Assembly (NCBI GenBank): GCA_947497455.1
Contig: CANMGU010000002.1
Coordinates: 1,396,506 to 1,460,505, forward strand
Direction: 5' to 3'
DNA: 64,000 bases
Origin: an uncultured Sphingomonadaceae bacterium
Lineage (GTDB): Bacteria; Pseudomonadota; Alphaproteobacteria; Sphingomonadales; Sphingomonadaceae
Within the stretch, counting starts at the first letter, position 1, and every line of letters starts with the position of its first letter. This document shows positions 1-10,225 of the stretch, piece by piece. A program made the translations under genes and the position numbers. Under the pieces are notes generated by a model. It was not told where the DNA came from. It saw only the letters and a list, made by a program, of their open reading frames with translations, and made no database searches.

Positions 1-3000
1 CATCCTTGACAATCAATGCTGCGGAGGTCAACGGCGGCAGCTTGGGACATGGCATCTATGCCCAGAATTACGGTTCCGGCGCCCTGACCATCAGCGCAAC
101 CGGCGATGTTACCGGTCAAGGTGAAGCCGGTATCTTTGCCTATAACAGCGCCAATGCGGAAGACGGCATGGTGATAAATCAGGATCCTGGCGCAACTACC
201 ACCGGCGCGACAGATGGTATTTTTGCCGATAATTTTGGCGGTTCTCTGACGATCACCGCACTCGGCACCGTCATTGGTCTTTCAGGCGACGGAATTAATG
301 CCGACAATAATGTGGGAACCACCGACCTGACGATTGTTAGCAATGTCGCGACTGGATCCAGCTATGGCATTCGCGCGCTCAATCGCGGCGCCGGCGCGCT
401 CTCCGTCACCTCCACAGGTACAGCAGACGGGGCCGATTTCGTCGGCATTTATGCCCGCAACGATGGCACTGATATTACTGTCAATGCGGTTGACACAAGC
501 GGCGGCGAATACGGCATTTATACCCGCAATGATGGCAGCGGCGCCGTGACCATTACTTCCACCGGTACCGCAAACGGGACAGATTTGGACGGTATTTTCG
601 CCTATAATGCCAATGGCACCGATATTATAGTCGATGCGTTCGATACTAGCGGCGGCAACAATGGTATTTACGCGCGTAACGAAGGCACAGGCGCAATAAC
701 CATCACCTCGATTGGCACAGCGGACGGAGGCGATCTCAGCGGTATTCGTGCGTTTAACAACGCCGCCAGTACTTCTCTCTCCATCACAGCAGCGGCAGTG
801 ATAGGCGGGGCTGAAGGGATACAGGCCGACAATTTCGGGAGCGGCGGTCTGATCATCAGCGTCACCGGCGATATCACCGGTCAAAGCCAAGACGGTATCG
901 ACGCCTTTAACAGCGCCAACGCTGCGGACGGCATGGTGATAAATCAGGATGCAGGCACGACCACGACCGGCGCGATCTATGGCATCCGTGCGGAAAATCT
1001 CGGAGGATCGTTGACGATCAACGCACTGGGCGCGGTAACGGGTGGAACGGATGACGGCATTAGTGCTCTGAACGGAGCAGGAACAACGGACTTGGCCATC
1101 GTCAGCAACGTAGCGACCGGCGCCAATAACGGTATCGATGCGTTCAATGGAGGTACCGGTGCGCTGACCATAAGCTCGACAAGCACGGCGAACGGCAATA
1201 GCATCAACGGCATTACCGCCTTCAACTTCGGCTTTGGTACAAGCTTGACCATCAGTGCAGTCGATACCAACGGTGGTGCTTATGGTATCAACGCGCTTAA
1301 TGCAGGTACTGGCGCCTTAACAATCCTCTCAACCGGCACCGCGACCGGGACTACCAATGATGGCATCGCTGCGCTAAATTCCGTCGCTGGCAGGTCTTTG
1401 TCGATTACGGCAGCGGATGTCTCAGGTGGGGCCTATGGCATACGCGCCCTGAATTATGGCGACGCCGGCCTGACTATCAGCGTCACCGGTGATGTTACCG
1501 GTCAGGGCAATCACGGTATCTATGCCTATAATAGCGCCAATGACCTGTCTGGCATATTGCAGATAGATCAGGATGCGGGGACGACAATCACTGGTGCGCT
1601 TAACGGCATTGATGCAGACAATCTTAGCGGTGCTATGACAATTAATGCTCTCGGTACCGTTCAAAGTCAGTCGACCACTGGAATTAATGCCTTCAATCGT
1701 GCCAATACCACAGATTTGACGATCATCAGCAACGTGGCGGACGGCGCCGACGTCGGCATTAGAGCCTATAACGGTGGTACCGGTGTGATAGAGGTGACAT
1801 CGACCGGCATGGCGAACGGCGGCGCTTTCAGCGGGATTAACGTCCAGAATACGGTTGGCAGCGGTGACATCATTGTCAATGCTGTGAACCTAAGCGGCGG
1901 CAGCAATGGGTTATTGGGAAACAATTTTGGTGACGGCGCAATGACGCTCACCACGACTGGCACCGCCAGCGGAACGAGCGACAATGGTATTGCGGCCACA
2001 AATTTTACGGGCAGCACGGACCTCACGATCAATGCGTTTGACACCAGCGGCGGTGAAAACGGGATCTTCGCTGAAAACCGAGGCACCGGTGCACTATCCA
2101 TCACTTCCAGCGGGATATCGAGCGGGACCGCCGCTGATGGGATTCATGCCTTAAACTCGGTCGATGGCACGTCCCTCTCCGTCACGGCCGCGCAGGTCAT
2201 CGGTGGCACCCATGGCATATACACCCGCAACTCCGGCTCGGCCGGCTTAACGATCAGCGCCAGCGGTGATGTCATCGGCCAAGGCGCAGCGGGAATCTTT
2301 GCCTATAATAGCGCCAATGATGTCTCCGCTTCGATGGTGATTGGTCAGGATGCAGACACCATCACTATCGGCGCAACCGACGGTATCTATGCGGAGAATT
2401 TCGGTGGATCATTGACCATCAATGCGCTGGGTTCAACAATCGGTTTGGCCGGTGACGGTATTGATGCCAGAAATCGCGCGGGCACGACTGATCTGAATAT
2501 TGTCAGCAACGTGGCCGAAGGGGCTGCCAACGCTATTCTTGCAATAAATTATGGTGACGGCGCGCTTGCTATCACCTCTAGCGGCTCCGCGTCCGGTGAA
2601 GCCTATAATGGAATCGATGCCTTCAATTCCGAAAACGGCACGGACTTGACCATTAATGCAATGGAGACAGACGGCGGCATTGACAGCATTAATGCACGCA
2701 ATCTTGGATCCGGAGCACTAGTGATAAGCACCACCGGTCCGACGATGGGCGCTATGGGGAGCGGTATTATCGCCAATAACTCCGCTGCCGGCACTGGGCT
2801 GTCGATCACCGCAGCAGCTGTTACCGGCGGCACATACGGCATCAGCGCCCGGAACTACGGCAACGCGGGACTGGCTATCAGCACGACCGACGACGTAACC
2901 GGGCAAGGGACAGACGGGATCCGCGCCTATAACAGCGTCAATGCGGTTGATGCGCCTATGGAAATCAGTCAACTAGCAAGTACAACGATCACCGGTGCAC

Positions 3001-3990
3001 TTGACGGTATCTATGCTGAAAATTTCAGCGGATCGCTCACCATCAATGCGCTGGGTACGACCATTGGTCAGGGCGACGACGGGATTATCGCCCGTAACGG
3101 TCCGGGCTCCACCGATCTAACCATTACCAGCAATGTGGCAGAGGGGGGCGTGAACGGTATTGTCTCCGCTAATCTGGGGGTCGGAGCGCTGACTGTAACG
3201 TCTACCGGCAGTGCGACCGGGACAGCTGGCAATGGTATTTTCGCGTTTCTTGCCAATCCCAATGGCACTGACCTGACCGTGAATGCGCTCAACGCGACCG
3301 GCGGTGAAAACGGTATCAGTGCCAGGAACGACGGCACTGGAGTGATCACTGTCACATCGACCGGGATAGCGAGCGGAGGTTCTGCCGACGGCATCTACGC
3401 GTTCAATTCCGCCAATGGCGCTGGCCTGTCGGTCGCGGCGGCCACGTCCACGGGCGGTCAAAATGGGATCACTGCGAGCAACTTTGGCGGCGGCCTGTTA
3501 ACCGTCACGTCGACGGGTATGGCATCGGGGAGCGATGGTCTCGGCATTGCAGCATTTAACAGCAATGGCAGCGGCATAACGGTAACAGCAGCCAGCGCCA
3601 ACGGCGGGCAGTCCGGCATTAACGCGACAAACTTCGGTGGCGGCGCGACGATGGTGACGGCGAGCGGCACTGTTTCGGGAACTGCTCTCAATGGTATTGA
3701 TGCGCAGAACAGTGCCAGCGCCAGCAATCTCTCAATTATTGCCGCTGACACCAGTGGTGGAGAGAATGGCATTTACGCATCAAACAGCGGGAGCGGATTT
3801 CTGACCGTCTCGTCAACCGGCAGTGCAACAGGCACTGACGGCTCTGGTATTGAAGCTTTTAACTCGGCCAATGGTACATCATTATCTGTCACAGCAGCAG
3901 ATGTTACCGGCGGCATTGATGGCATAGCCGTGCGGCAGGAAGGCACTGGCGCGGTGGAGATCACCACCACCGGTACTGTCGCCGGGGGTA
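1..3990 (+). repeat. Higher-order coding repeat in the autotransporter passenger
   Basis: Equivalent points of the diagnostic MVINQD-type segment lie at 168, 933, 1557, 2334 and 2958, giving spacings of 765, 624, 777 and 624 bases. The alternation of a long and a short unit makes a higher-order period of about 1.39-1.40 kb (463-467 codons). The long unit has about one 46-51-residue sub-repeat more than the short unit. After the fifth copy, only the short sub-repeats continue to about 3990. Confidence 0.8.
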
Positions 3991-5573
3991 CCGGCAATGC
4001 GATTACTGCAGTGACCACGGGCTCGTCCATGACCGTCAATAATAGCGGCACGCTGGAAAGCGGTGCGGGCTTTGCGCTGATTGCCAGCGGCGGGGTAACA
4101 GACTTCACCAATAGCGGCATGATTAACGGTAGGGTGGAACTGAGCGCCTTTGATGATGGTCTGGTTAACAGCGGCACGTTCAACACAACGGCGGACAGCG
4201 ACTTTGGTACCGGCACGGACATGTTTACCAATGAAGGTATGGTGGGCGTTGGAGGGACCATCGCTTTCAACGGCCTCGAGCAGTTCATAAACAATGGCCT
4301 GATCGAGATGCGAAATGACACGGTTGGCAATAGCCTGACCATTCCCGGTGACTATACTGGTAGCGCGGATGGCAGTTTTGGCGTCGATGTTAGTTTCGAT
4401 GATCTGGGTGCTGCGGATCGTCTGATTGTCACAGGTGCAGCATCCGGTAGCACGGCACTTTTCGTCAATGATATCAGCATCAGCCCGAATTTCGGCAATA
4501 TAGTTTTGGTTGTCGACGCAGATGCGGGAATGACGGAAGATGCTTTTGCACTCGCTGAAGAAAGCGCGACGATTGGCTTCTTGGCCTATTCATTGTCGTT
4601 TGACGCGGCCGGCAATGATTTCTTCCTGACCAACGCTATTGGCACGCCGGTGTTCCAGACATTGAAATTTGTCGAAGGTGCGCAATCGCTCTGGTATCGC
4701 TCTGCGGACGCCTGGGCTGCTCATATGGCCTCGCGGCGCACCGCGCCAGAATCGCCGCTCTGGATGCAAGTCTATGGAAGTTTGACCCAGCAGGATGATA
4801 ATTTTGAATTCACTTCTGCTGGATTTACCCAGTCCATCTCGCTGGATTACGACCAGGACTATTTCGGTTTCCAGACCGGCTATGATTTTGCTCCGGCCTT
4901 TGGCAACGAAGATGTCGTCATTGGACTCACGGGCGGTTATTTAGGTTCAGATCTGGGCTTTGAGGGGAGCGCCGATAATGTCCGTTACGACGCCTTCAAT
5001 ATTGGCGTCTATGCTGGGATCAACAACGGACGGTTCTTTGCCAATGCACTGGCAAAATATGATTTTATTGATGCCAATATCAGAGCCAGAACAGCCGGTT
5101 ACAATGCCAGTCTGGATGGTCAGGCTTATGGTGTCCGGCTTGAAGCCGGTTACCGTTGGGGCGACGATGCTTTCTTCATACAGCCGCTGGCAGGTATCGA
5201 ATATCAAGCAGCCAGTCTGGATGATCTTTCTGTCCTTGGTGCCGATATTGATTTTGATACTTTCAACGGCTTGCGCGGTATGGCGGGTGTGCGGCTCGGC
5301 GGAGAAGCGAGCGTGAATGGCAGCAACCGGCTGACCTATTATTTTGGCGGGCAGGCGGTGCATCAATCGCAGAATGGCGATGGTCTCGTATTCACCAGCG
5401 GTGCTTCATCCATTGAGATTGAAAATCAACGATCTAACACATTTGGAAGGTTAGAACTGGGTGTGAACATCGCATCTCCGGGTGGCGTGACCGGCTTCAT
5501 CGAAGGCAATGCTGATATCGGCGGTGGCTATACTGGCTATGGCGGACGCACGGGATTGAAAATAGAATTCTAG
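1..5573 (+). CDS. Autotransporter adhesin-like protein with long internal repeats, 5' end missing
   Basis: The reading frame is open from the window edge, so the N-terminus and signal peptide lie outside; the TTG at 6 is not the true start. About 1855 residues are visible. Residues 1 to about 1330 are a passenger built from degenerate units of about 46-50 residues with recurring GI-A-N, TGALTITSTG and GGENGI-type patterns, typical of a beta-helix. A non-repetitive segment follows (about 1340-1570). From about residue 1581 (PLWMQVYGS) to the end is an autotransporter beta-barrel ending in LKIEF, with the terminal Phe expected of outer-membrane proteins. Family knowledge: such proteins secrete their own passenger (type V) for adhesion or aggregation. 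The substrate cannot be inferred. A GC-rich hairpin follows the stop codon. Confidence 0.9.
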   Translation, partial: SLTINAAEVNGGSLGHGIYAQNYGSGALTISATGDVTGQGEAGIFAYNSANAEDGMVINQDPGATTTGATDGIFADNFGGSLTITALGTVIGLSGDGINADNNVGTTDLTIVSNVATGSSYGIRALNRGAGALSVTSTGTADGADFVGIYARNDGTDITVNAVDTSGGEYGIYTRNDGSGAVTITSTGTANGTDLDGIFAYNANGTDIIVDAFDTSGGNNGIYARNEGTGAITITSIGTADGGDLSGIRAFNNAASTSLSITAAAVIGGAEGIQADNFGSGGLIISVTGDITGQSQDGIDAFNSANAADGMVINQDAGTTTTGAIYGIRAENLGGSLTINALGAVTGGTDDGISALNGAGTTDLAIVSNVATGANNGIDAFNGGTGALTISSTSTANGNSINGITAFNFGFGTSLTISAVDTNGGAYGINALNAGTGALTILSTGTATGTTNDGIAALNSVAGRSLSITAADVSGGAYGIRALNYGDAGLTISVTGDVTGQGNHGIYAYNSANDLSGILQIDQDAGTTITGALNGIDADNLSGAMTINALGTVQSQSTTGINAFNRANTTDLTIISNVADGADVGIRAYNGGTGVIEVTSTGMANGGAFSGINVQNTVGSGDIIVNAVNLSGGSNGLLGNNFGDGAMTLTTTGTASGTSDNGIAATNFTGSTDLTINAFDTSGGENGIFAENRGTGALSITSSGISSGTAADGIHALNSVDGTSLSVTAAQVIGGTHGIYTRNSGSAGLTISASGDVIGQGAAGIFAYNSANDVSASMVIGQDADTITIGATDGIYAENFGGSLTINALGSTIGLAGDGIDARNRAGTTDLNIVSNVAEGAANAILAINYGDGALAITSSGSASGEAYNGIDAFNSENGTDLTINAMETDGGIDSINARNLGSGALVISTTGPTMGAMGSGIIANNSAAGTGLSITAAAVTGGTYGISARNYGNAGLAISTTDDVTGQGTDGIRAYNSVNAVDAPMEISQLASTTITGALDGIYAENFSGSLTINALGTTIGQGDDGIIARNGPGSTDLTITSNVAEGGVNGIVSANLGVGALTVTSTGSATGTAGNGIFAFLANPNGTDLTVNALNATGGENGISARNDGTGVITVTSTGIASGGSADGIYAFNSANGAGLSVAAATSTGGQNGITASNFGGGLLTVTSTGMASGSDGLGIAAFNSNGSGITVTAASANGGQSGINATNFGGGATMVTASGTVSGTALNGIDAQNSASASNLSIIAADTSGGENGIYASNSGSGFLTVSSTGSATGTDGSGIEAFNSANGTSLSVTAADVTGGIDGIAVRQEGTGAVEITTTGTVAGGTGNAITAVTTGSSMTVNNSGTLESGAGFALIASGGVTDFTNSGMINGRVELSAFDDGLVNSGTFNTTADSDFGTGTDMFTNEGMVGVGGTIAFNGLEQFINNGLIEMRNDTVGNSLTIPGDYTGSADGSFGVDVSFDDLGAADRLIVTGAASGSTALFVNDISISPNFGNIVLVVDADAGMTEDAFALAEESATIGFLAYSLSFDAAGNDFFLTNAIGTPVFQTLKFVEGAQSLWYRSADAWAAHMASRRTAPESPLWMQVYGSLTQQDDNFEFTSAGFTQSISLDYDQDYFGFQTGYDFAPAFGNEDVVIGLTGGYLGSDLGFEGSADNVRYDAFNIGVYAGINNGRFFANALAKYDFIDANIRARTAGYNASLDGQAYGVRLEAGYRWGDDAFFIQPLAGIEYQAASLDDLSVLGADIDFDTFNGLRGMAGVRLGGEASVNGSNRLTYYFGGQAVHQSQNGDGLVFTSGASSIEIENQRSNTFGRLELGVNIASPGGVTGFIEGNADIGGGYTGYGGRTGLKIEF

Positions 5574-5648
5574 GCTCGCGAACCGGCAAGACTTCCATAT
5601 TTCTGAGAAAGCAATTTTATAAAAGGTCGCAGGTTTCTCAGGATAGGT

Positions 5649-5680
5649 GCGGGCCGGAGGTTTGAAGCGCTCCGGCCCGC
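5649..5680 (+). terminator. GC-rich hairpin after the autotransporter gene
   Basis: An 11-bp perfect stem (GCGGGCCGGAG with CTCCGGCCCGC) closes a 10-base loop, 76 bases after the autotransporter stop. It is followed by a short mixed T-rich stretch (CTGTTTTGCG). It probably ends the autotransporter transcript and, read from the other strand, the symporter transcript. Confidence 0.65.
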
Positions 5681-5770
5681 GCTGCCTGTTTTGCGCTCAT
5701 CCTAACATCGCATGATTAACTTCAATGCAATTCCTACCCGCCGCCCACTGTTAACCGAGGAGATCTCTTT

Positions 5771-7546
5771 CTAGTGTGCAGCGGCATCTCCGGCGCCACG
5801 CGGCACGCGGATCGAGTCAATCAGTCTACGCACTTCGACCGGCGGTGAGTCTGTCATTTTGGATACCGCGATCGCAATCGCAAAGTTGATGATCATGCCG
5901 ATCACACCAATACCTTCCGGTGAGATGCCGAACAGCCAGTTGGCCGCGACATTGGCATCCGGTGCAAGCAGCTTGAAATAGGCGATATAGCTGAACGTAA
6001 ACACCAACCCGGTGACCATACCGGCAATCGCTCCCTCTTTGTTCATCGACTTTGAGAAGATGCCCATGAAGATGGCGGGAAATAGCGATGCTGCTGCCAG
6101 ACCGAAGGCAAAGGCAACTACCTGAGCAACCCATCCGGGAGGATAGATGCCGAGAAAGCCAGCCACAACGATCGCAGCAGTAGCGGCAATGCGTGCTGCC
6201 AGCAGTTCACCTTTTTCGGTGATTTGCGGACGAAAGGTGGACTTCAGCAAATCGTGGCTGATCGACGATGATATTACCAGCAACAAGCCTGCAGCGGTTG
6301 AAAGCGCAGCTGCGAGGCCACCTGCCGCCACCAATGCAATCACCCAGCCAGGCAGATTGGCAATTTCGGGGTTGGCGAGTACCATGATATCGCGATCTAC
6401 ATAGACCTCATTGGCACTATCCACGTTCGATGGATTGGTGACCATCCGCTGTCCAGCAGTGCCGGTTGCATCAGTATAGTTCGGTTTACCGAGAAACGCA
6501 TCGCCGCTGCTGAGCTGCATTACCCCATCGTCATTTTTGTCATAGAAGGCGATCAAGTCATTACTTTCCCAGTTCTTGAACCATGCAGGTGCATTTGCAT
6601 ATTCAGTCTGGTCAATCGTCTCGATGAAGTTGATCCGCGCGAAAGCACCGACAGCCGGGGCGGTCGTGTATAGCAGCGCGATGAAAACCAATGCCCAGCC
6701 TGCTGACTTGCGGGCATCTGATGCTTTTGGCACGGTGAAAAAGCGAACGATTACATGCGGTAATCCTGCCGTTCCGATCATCAATGCTGCGGTGATGCAA
6801 AACACATCAATCATCGATTTTGATCCGTCGGTATATGCGCCGAAGCCCATATCCTGCAAAACAAGATCAAGCTTTTGTAAGACATACATTCCTGAGCCAT
6901 CATTTACCGTGGACCCCAGACCCAATTGCGGAATCGGATTTCCCGTCACAAGGAAACTGATGAAGAATGCCGGAACCATATAGGCGAAGATCAACACACA
7001 ATATTGTGCTACCTGCGTATAGGTAATGCCTTTCATACCTCCGAGTACGGCATAGAAAAACACGATGGCCATGCCGATGATGACACCCATGGTGATGGGC
7101 ACATCAAGAAAACGCGAGAACACGATACCCACACCGCGCATTTGCCCGGCAATATAGGTAAAGCTGATAAAGATCAGGCAGATCACCGCAACGACGCGTG
7201 CTGCTTTTGAATAATAGCGTGTGCCGATGAAATCGGGCACCGTGAACTGACCGAATTTGCGCAAATAGGGGGCAAGTAATAGCGCCAGCATCACGTAGCC
7301 TCCGGTCCAGCCCATCAGGTAAACCGAGCCATCATAACCGGAAAAGGCGATAATCCCTGCCATGGAGATGAAGCTGGCAGCGGACATCCAGTCAGCAGCA
7401 GTAGCCATGCCGTTGACAACCGGATTGACACCACCGCCAGCAACATAAAAATCCTTGGTCGAGCTGGCACGGCTCCATATCGCAATGCCGATATAGAGCG
7501 TGAAGGACAGACCGACGAACAAATAGATCAGGTTTTGCGTTTCCAT
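5771..7546 (-). CDS. Sodium:solute symporter (ActP-like, large subunit of a two-gene symporter)
   Basis: Member of the sodium:solute symporter family, closest in style to acetate/cation symporters of the ActP/VC_2705 type. It should import a small organic acid with Na+ across the inner membrane; the substrate is not readable here. The roughly 591-residue product is very hydrophobic with about 13 membrane segments. It has the family's early ADWMSAASFISMAG segment and an inserted soluble stretch at about residues 310-400 that interrupts the membrane core. The frame opens at a TTG (7561), but the ATG at 7546 is preceded by GCGAGG at good distance, so I start there. The gene follows the DUF4212 gene by 11 bases, consistent with one operon and a two-subunit symporter. 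Confidence 0.88.
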   Translation of the reverse strand: METQNLIYLFVGLSFTLYIGIAIWSRASSTKDFYVAGGGVNPVVNGMATAADWMSAASFISMAGIIAFSGYDGSVYLMGWTGGYVMLALLLAPYLRKFGQFTVPDFIGTRYYSKAARVVAVICLIFISFTYIAGQMRGVGIVFSRFLDVPITMGVIIGMAIVFFYAVLGGMKGITYTQVAQYCVLIFAYMVPAFFISFLVTGNPIPQLGLGSTVNDGSGMYVLQKLDLVLQDMGFGAYTDGSKSMIDVFCITAALMIGTAGLPHVIVRFFTVPKASDARKSAGWALVFIALLYTTAPAVGAFARINFIETIDQTEYANAPAWFKNWESNDLIAFYDKNDDGVMQLSSGDAFLGKPNYTDATGTAGQRMVTNPSNVDSANEVYVDRDIMVLANPEIANLPGWVIALVAAGGLAAALSTAAGLLLVISSSISHDLLKSTFRPQITEKGELLAARIAATAAIVVAGFLGIYPPGWVAQVVAFAFGLAAASLFPAIFMGIFSKSMNKEGAIAGMVTGLVFTFSYIAYFKLLAPDANVAANWLFGISPEGIGVIGMIINFAIAIAVSKMTDSPPVEVRRLIDSIRVPRGAGDAAAH

Positions 7547-7557
7547 GTCAGCCTCGC

Positions 7558-7839
7558 TCAATCATCAAGATCATATTTGCGTTCGATCATCTTCATCCGG
7601 ATGGTGTAATAGAAGATCAAAACGATGAAGACGTAGATTGAGCCCTGCTGCGCAAACCAGAACCCCAGAGGATATCCGCCCAACGAAAATTGATCGAGCC
7701 AATCGCGAAACAAAATGCCGGCACCAAAAGACACGACAAACCATACGGACATCAATGTCCACAGCAACCGGATGTTTTCTGACCAGTAGGCCTTTTCCGA
7801 TTCTGCAGTTTCAACGTCTTCTACTTCTTCTTCGGACAT
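7558..7839 (-). CDS. DUF4212 small subunit of the sodium:solute symporter
   Basis: A 93-residue membrane protein with an acidic N-terminus (SEEEVEDVETAESEK), a conserved YWSENIRLLW segment and two hydrophobic helices at about 25-45 and 60-82. This is the DUF4212 family, whose members are encoded directly upstream of VC_2705-type symporters and are thought to act as a small partner subunit. The ATG at 7839 is preceded by GGGGAGAG. It is the first gene of the two-gene operon, so the operon promoter should lie in 7840-8139. Confidence 0.88.
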   Translation of the reverse strand: MSEEEVEDVETAESEKAYWSENIRLLWTLMSVWFVVSFGAGILFRDWLDQFSLGGYPLGFWFAQQGSIYVFIVLIFYYTIRMKMIERKYDLDD

Positions 7840-8139
7840 AGAGCTCTCCCCGTTTGTTCAAGATGGTGAACAAGTTTTTCCCCATTCTATCAAGCAGGTT
7901 ATAGATGATTAGAAAATTTGGAAGAGTGACTTTGGACTAATATGATCAGCGCCTCACGCGCGCATCACAACATCATGCCGCTACAATACGAAGCTCAACG
8001 GCAACAGAAAGAGAAATGTTGAACTGATCGTTTTCTGCCAGATCCAAAAAGCAACCACTAACAGCGACTTTACCCTTATTGAGCCTTCTCGCACAATTAT
8101 TAGGTCGTCGGAGTGGGTGTTCGGCGACGAAAGACAAGT
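7840..8139 (-). promoter_or_regulatory. Intergenic region upstream of the symporter operon
   Basis: A 300-base gap that should carry the promoter of the DUF4212/symporter operon and the end of the histidine-kinase transcript. I see no convincing -35/-10 pair, no strong hairpin and no coding potential. Confidence 0.4.
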
Positions 8140-10155
8140 CTACAGGGAGTTCGTTTCGGCTATGATACTTACGCTTGTTCCTTGATCTGGTATGGAGGAA
8201 ACCTCCAAGCGTAACCCATTTTTCTTCGCCAGATCATAGCAGATTGCCAGCCCCAGTCCTTCGCCAGTTGAATCGTTTCCTTTTTGATAAACTGACTGAA
8301 ACCGGACAATCTCCTCATCTGACATGCCTAAGCCGCTATCCAACACCATGATCGTAAAACCGCTTTTGCGCTTTCTGGCTCCGACAAGTACTTTGCCTTT
8401 GACGGTATATTTGATGGCATTGGAAACGAGATTGCTAACCATCCGCATCAAGACCAGCGGAGGAAGTGCGGTTTCAAGACTGCTGTTCACAATATCAAGC
8501 CTGAGACCCTTGGAAATTGCCTCTTCGCGGAACATTTGGCCGACGGTCTGGAAGATCATCGAAAGCGGATAAGGCTTTTCTGAAACTTGTTGGTCGCTGG
8601 GCAGCGGTTCATCTTTAACGGGACGGCTTTCAAACAGATAATCACCCGATAGGGATTCCAGATAATCCAGTGCTTCGCGAATATTCTGCTTCGTCTCATG
8701 ATTTAGATTATCAGAGCCAGCGTCGAGGCTCATCCGCAGACTGCTCAACGGCTGCCTGATGTCGTGAGAAGCTGTTGCGAGCTGACGCTGGCGAAGCGCA
8801 GCCTGATCACGGGCCCGCGAATAGTTTTTTTCGGCCTCAAGCAGCCGCTGGCTTTTCTCAGCGTCTTCCTTAAGCACACGGATTTTTTCTTGTTGCGCTC
8901 GATCATGTTCCCTTCGCAGAGAAATGATCCCATAGGTAAGACCGAGCATGACCAGCGTCCCAATTACAATGAAGGTCGTTTTGGCAAAATTCCGCAGCAC
9001 AATCTGATTTTCCAGATAGCCGCTGAACATCAACATGGCATAGACCAGAAACGCTATGAAGATTATGATCAGACCAGCCCACATCTCGAACAATCTGCGA
9101 TTGGATGATTTTTCCCACCAATAGAGCGGAAGAAAATGGGAAAGGCACATGATGCCTGTCCAGACAAGTTGGATTTTGTAACTCGTGACGCGCGGAATAA
9201 AAGGGATCATGACCAGAGTTATGATAGGCAGTAAGGCGAGCCATTGGACATGTCTGGACCATGGGTGACTGCCCTTGCGAGTCACCATTGAAGAACCCGC
9301 CACGTAAAAGCCGAACATGATGCAGGCATAGCTTATCAAAAAACCGATATAGGCATTCCATTCCGGATGGCTCGGATACAGAAACCGCAGAGGAATGTTG
9401 TCGTCAAAGGACAAAGCGGCAAGCAACAGCCAAAATAGCAAGGCATATCGGATTCCGACGGAGCTCTTGAGCGAAATATTCGTCCCGAGCATTACGATCA
9501 ATCCGAATATAGCGAGCGTGTAAAATGATGCGTTAAGCGCAGCCGTGCGCAGCTCATGTTCGACCAGATCAGCTTCGTCCCTAATTGCAAGGCTTGGCGC
9601 GGCGGCCATGAGTTTGGATGTCCGCACCATCAGCATGGCGGCTTCGTCAGGCCGTAATATTACTGGTTTTGACTTAAGCTGGGTGCCGCTCAATATTGCT
9701 GGATCATAGGGTTTGGCGGAAGAGAAGGACAATAGTCTGTCGACGTCGCCAGACTGTCGCACCAGAAAGATATCAGCATCCCGCACAGCAAATGCATCGA
9801 AAGTTACAATCCACTGATCCGCCAAACGTCCGTCCGGCTTTGAAATGTTTTTTATGGTGAGAGCGGACCACAGATTGGAATAGGGTTCGAACTGCTCTTC
9901 GGTCACCGGCACGCTGGATTCAAATTCGTTGGCCTCATATTCCGAAACCATATCGGCCAGCGCTCGATTTTCGCCCAGACGATATGCCATATGATCACTC
10001 AGATCAGTCTGGTTTTCACCAGATTTCAGTGTAAGGACCGGCGTGGCCAATGCTGGCCCAACATTCAAAATGGCTATCACCGCAAGAACGGTCACGGGTA
10101 CCAAGAGGCGTAAAGCCGATTTAAAATTTGATGCAATTAAGCTAAGAAATGTCAT
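8140..10155 (-). CDS. 7TM-DISM-type membrane histidine kinase
   Basis: A 671-residue hybrid of a sensor and kinase. Residues 1-37 form an N-terminal hydrophobic leader. Residues 38-205 look like a periplasmic 7TMR-DISM extracellular domain. Residues 205-405 contain about seven membrane helices, followed by a coiled-coil linker and the kinase core. The phospho-accepting His is H464 in ASHDIRQPLSSLR. The ATP-binding domain shows the N box (LVSNAIKYT), G1 (DSGLGM) and G2 (GEGLGLAI). It should autophosphorylate and pass phosphate to the divergently encoded response regulator, 70 bases away. The ligand is unknown. It lies beside a carboxylate-type symporter operon, so that operon is a possible target, but nothing in the sequence proves it. 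Confidence 0.87.
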   Translation of the reverse strand: MTFLSLIASNFKSALRLLVPVTVLAVIAILNVGPALATPVLTLKSGENQTDLSDHMAYRLGENRALADMVSEYEANEFESSVPVTEEQFEPYSNLWSALTIKNISKPDGRLADQWIVTFDAFAVRDADIFLVRQSGDVDRLLSFSSAKPYDPAILSGTQLKSKPVILRPDEAAMLMVRTSKLMAAAPSLAIRDEADLVEHELRTAALNASFYTLAIFGLIVMLGTNISLKSSVGIRYALLFWLLLAALSFDDNIPLRFLYPSHPEWNAYIGFLISYACIMFGFYVAGSSMVTRKGSHPWSRHVQWLALLPIITLVMIPFIPRVTSYKIQLVWTGIMCLSHFLPLYWWEKSSNRRLFEMWAGLIIIFIAFLVYAMLMFSGYLENQIVLRNFAKTTFIVIGTLVMLGLTYGIISLRREHDRAQQEKIRVLKEDAEKSQRLLEAEKNYSRARDQAALRQRQLATASHDIRQPLSSLRMSLDAGSDNLNHETKQNIREALDYLESLSGDYLFESRPVKDEPLPSDQQVSEKPYPLSMIFQTVGQMFREEAISKGLRLDIVNSSLETALPPLVLMRMVSNLVSNAIKYTVKGKVLVGARKRKSGFTIMVLDSGLGMSDEEIVRFQSVYQKGNDSTGEGLGLAICYDLAKKNGLRLEVSSIPDQGTSVSIIAETNSL

Positions 10156-10225
10156 AGGTTACAATCATTTGTTCCATGTTGTAGAACAGGAAAATGCCTG
10201 AAGGCAAGCGGAGCAGAAAATTGAA

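Noticed and set aside
282..4342. Several long minus-strand frames inside the autotransporter gene
   Set aside because: They arise from the periodic, GC-rich repeats; the plus-strand frame is continuous and has a recognisable beta-barrel end.
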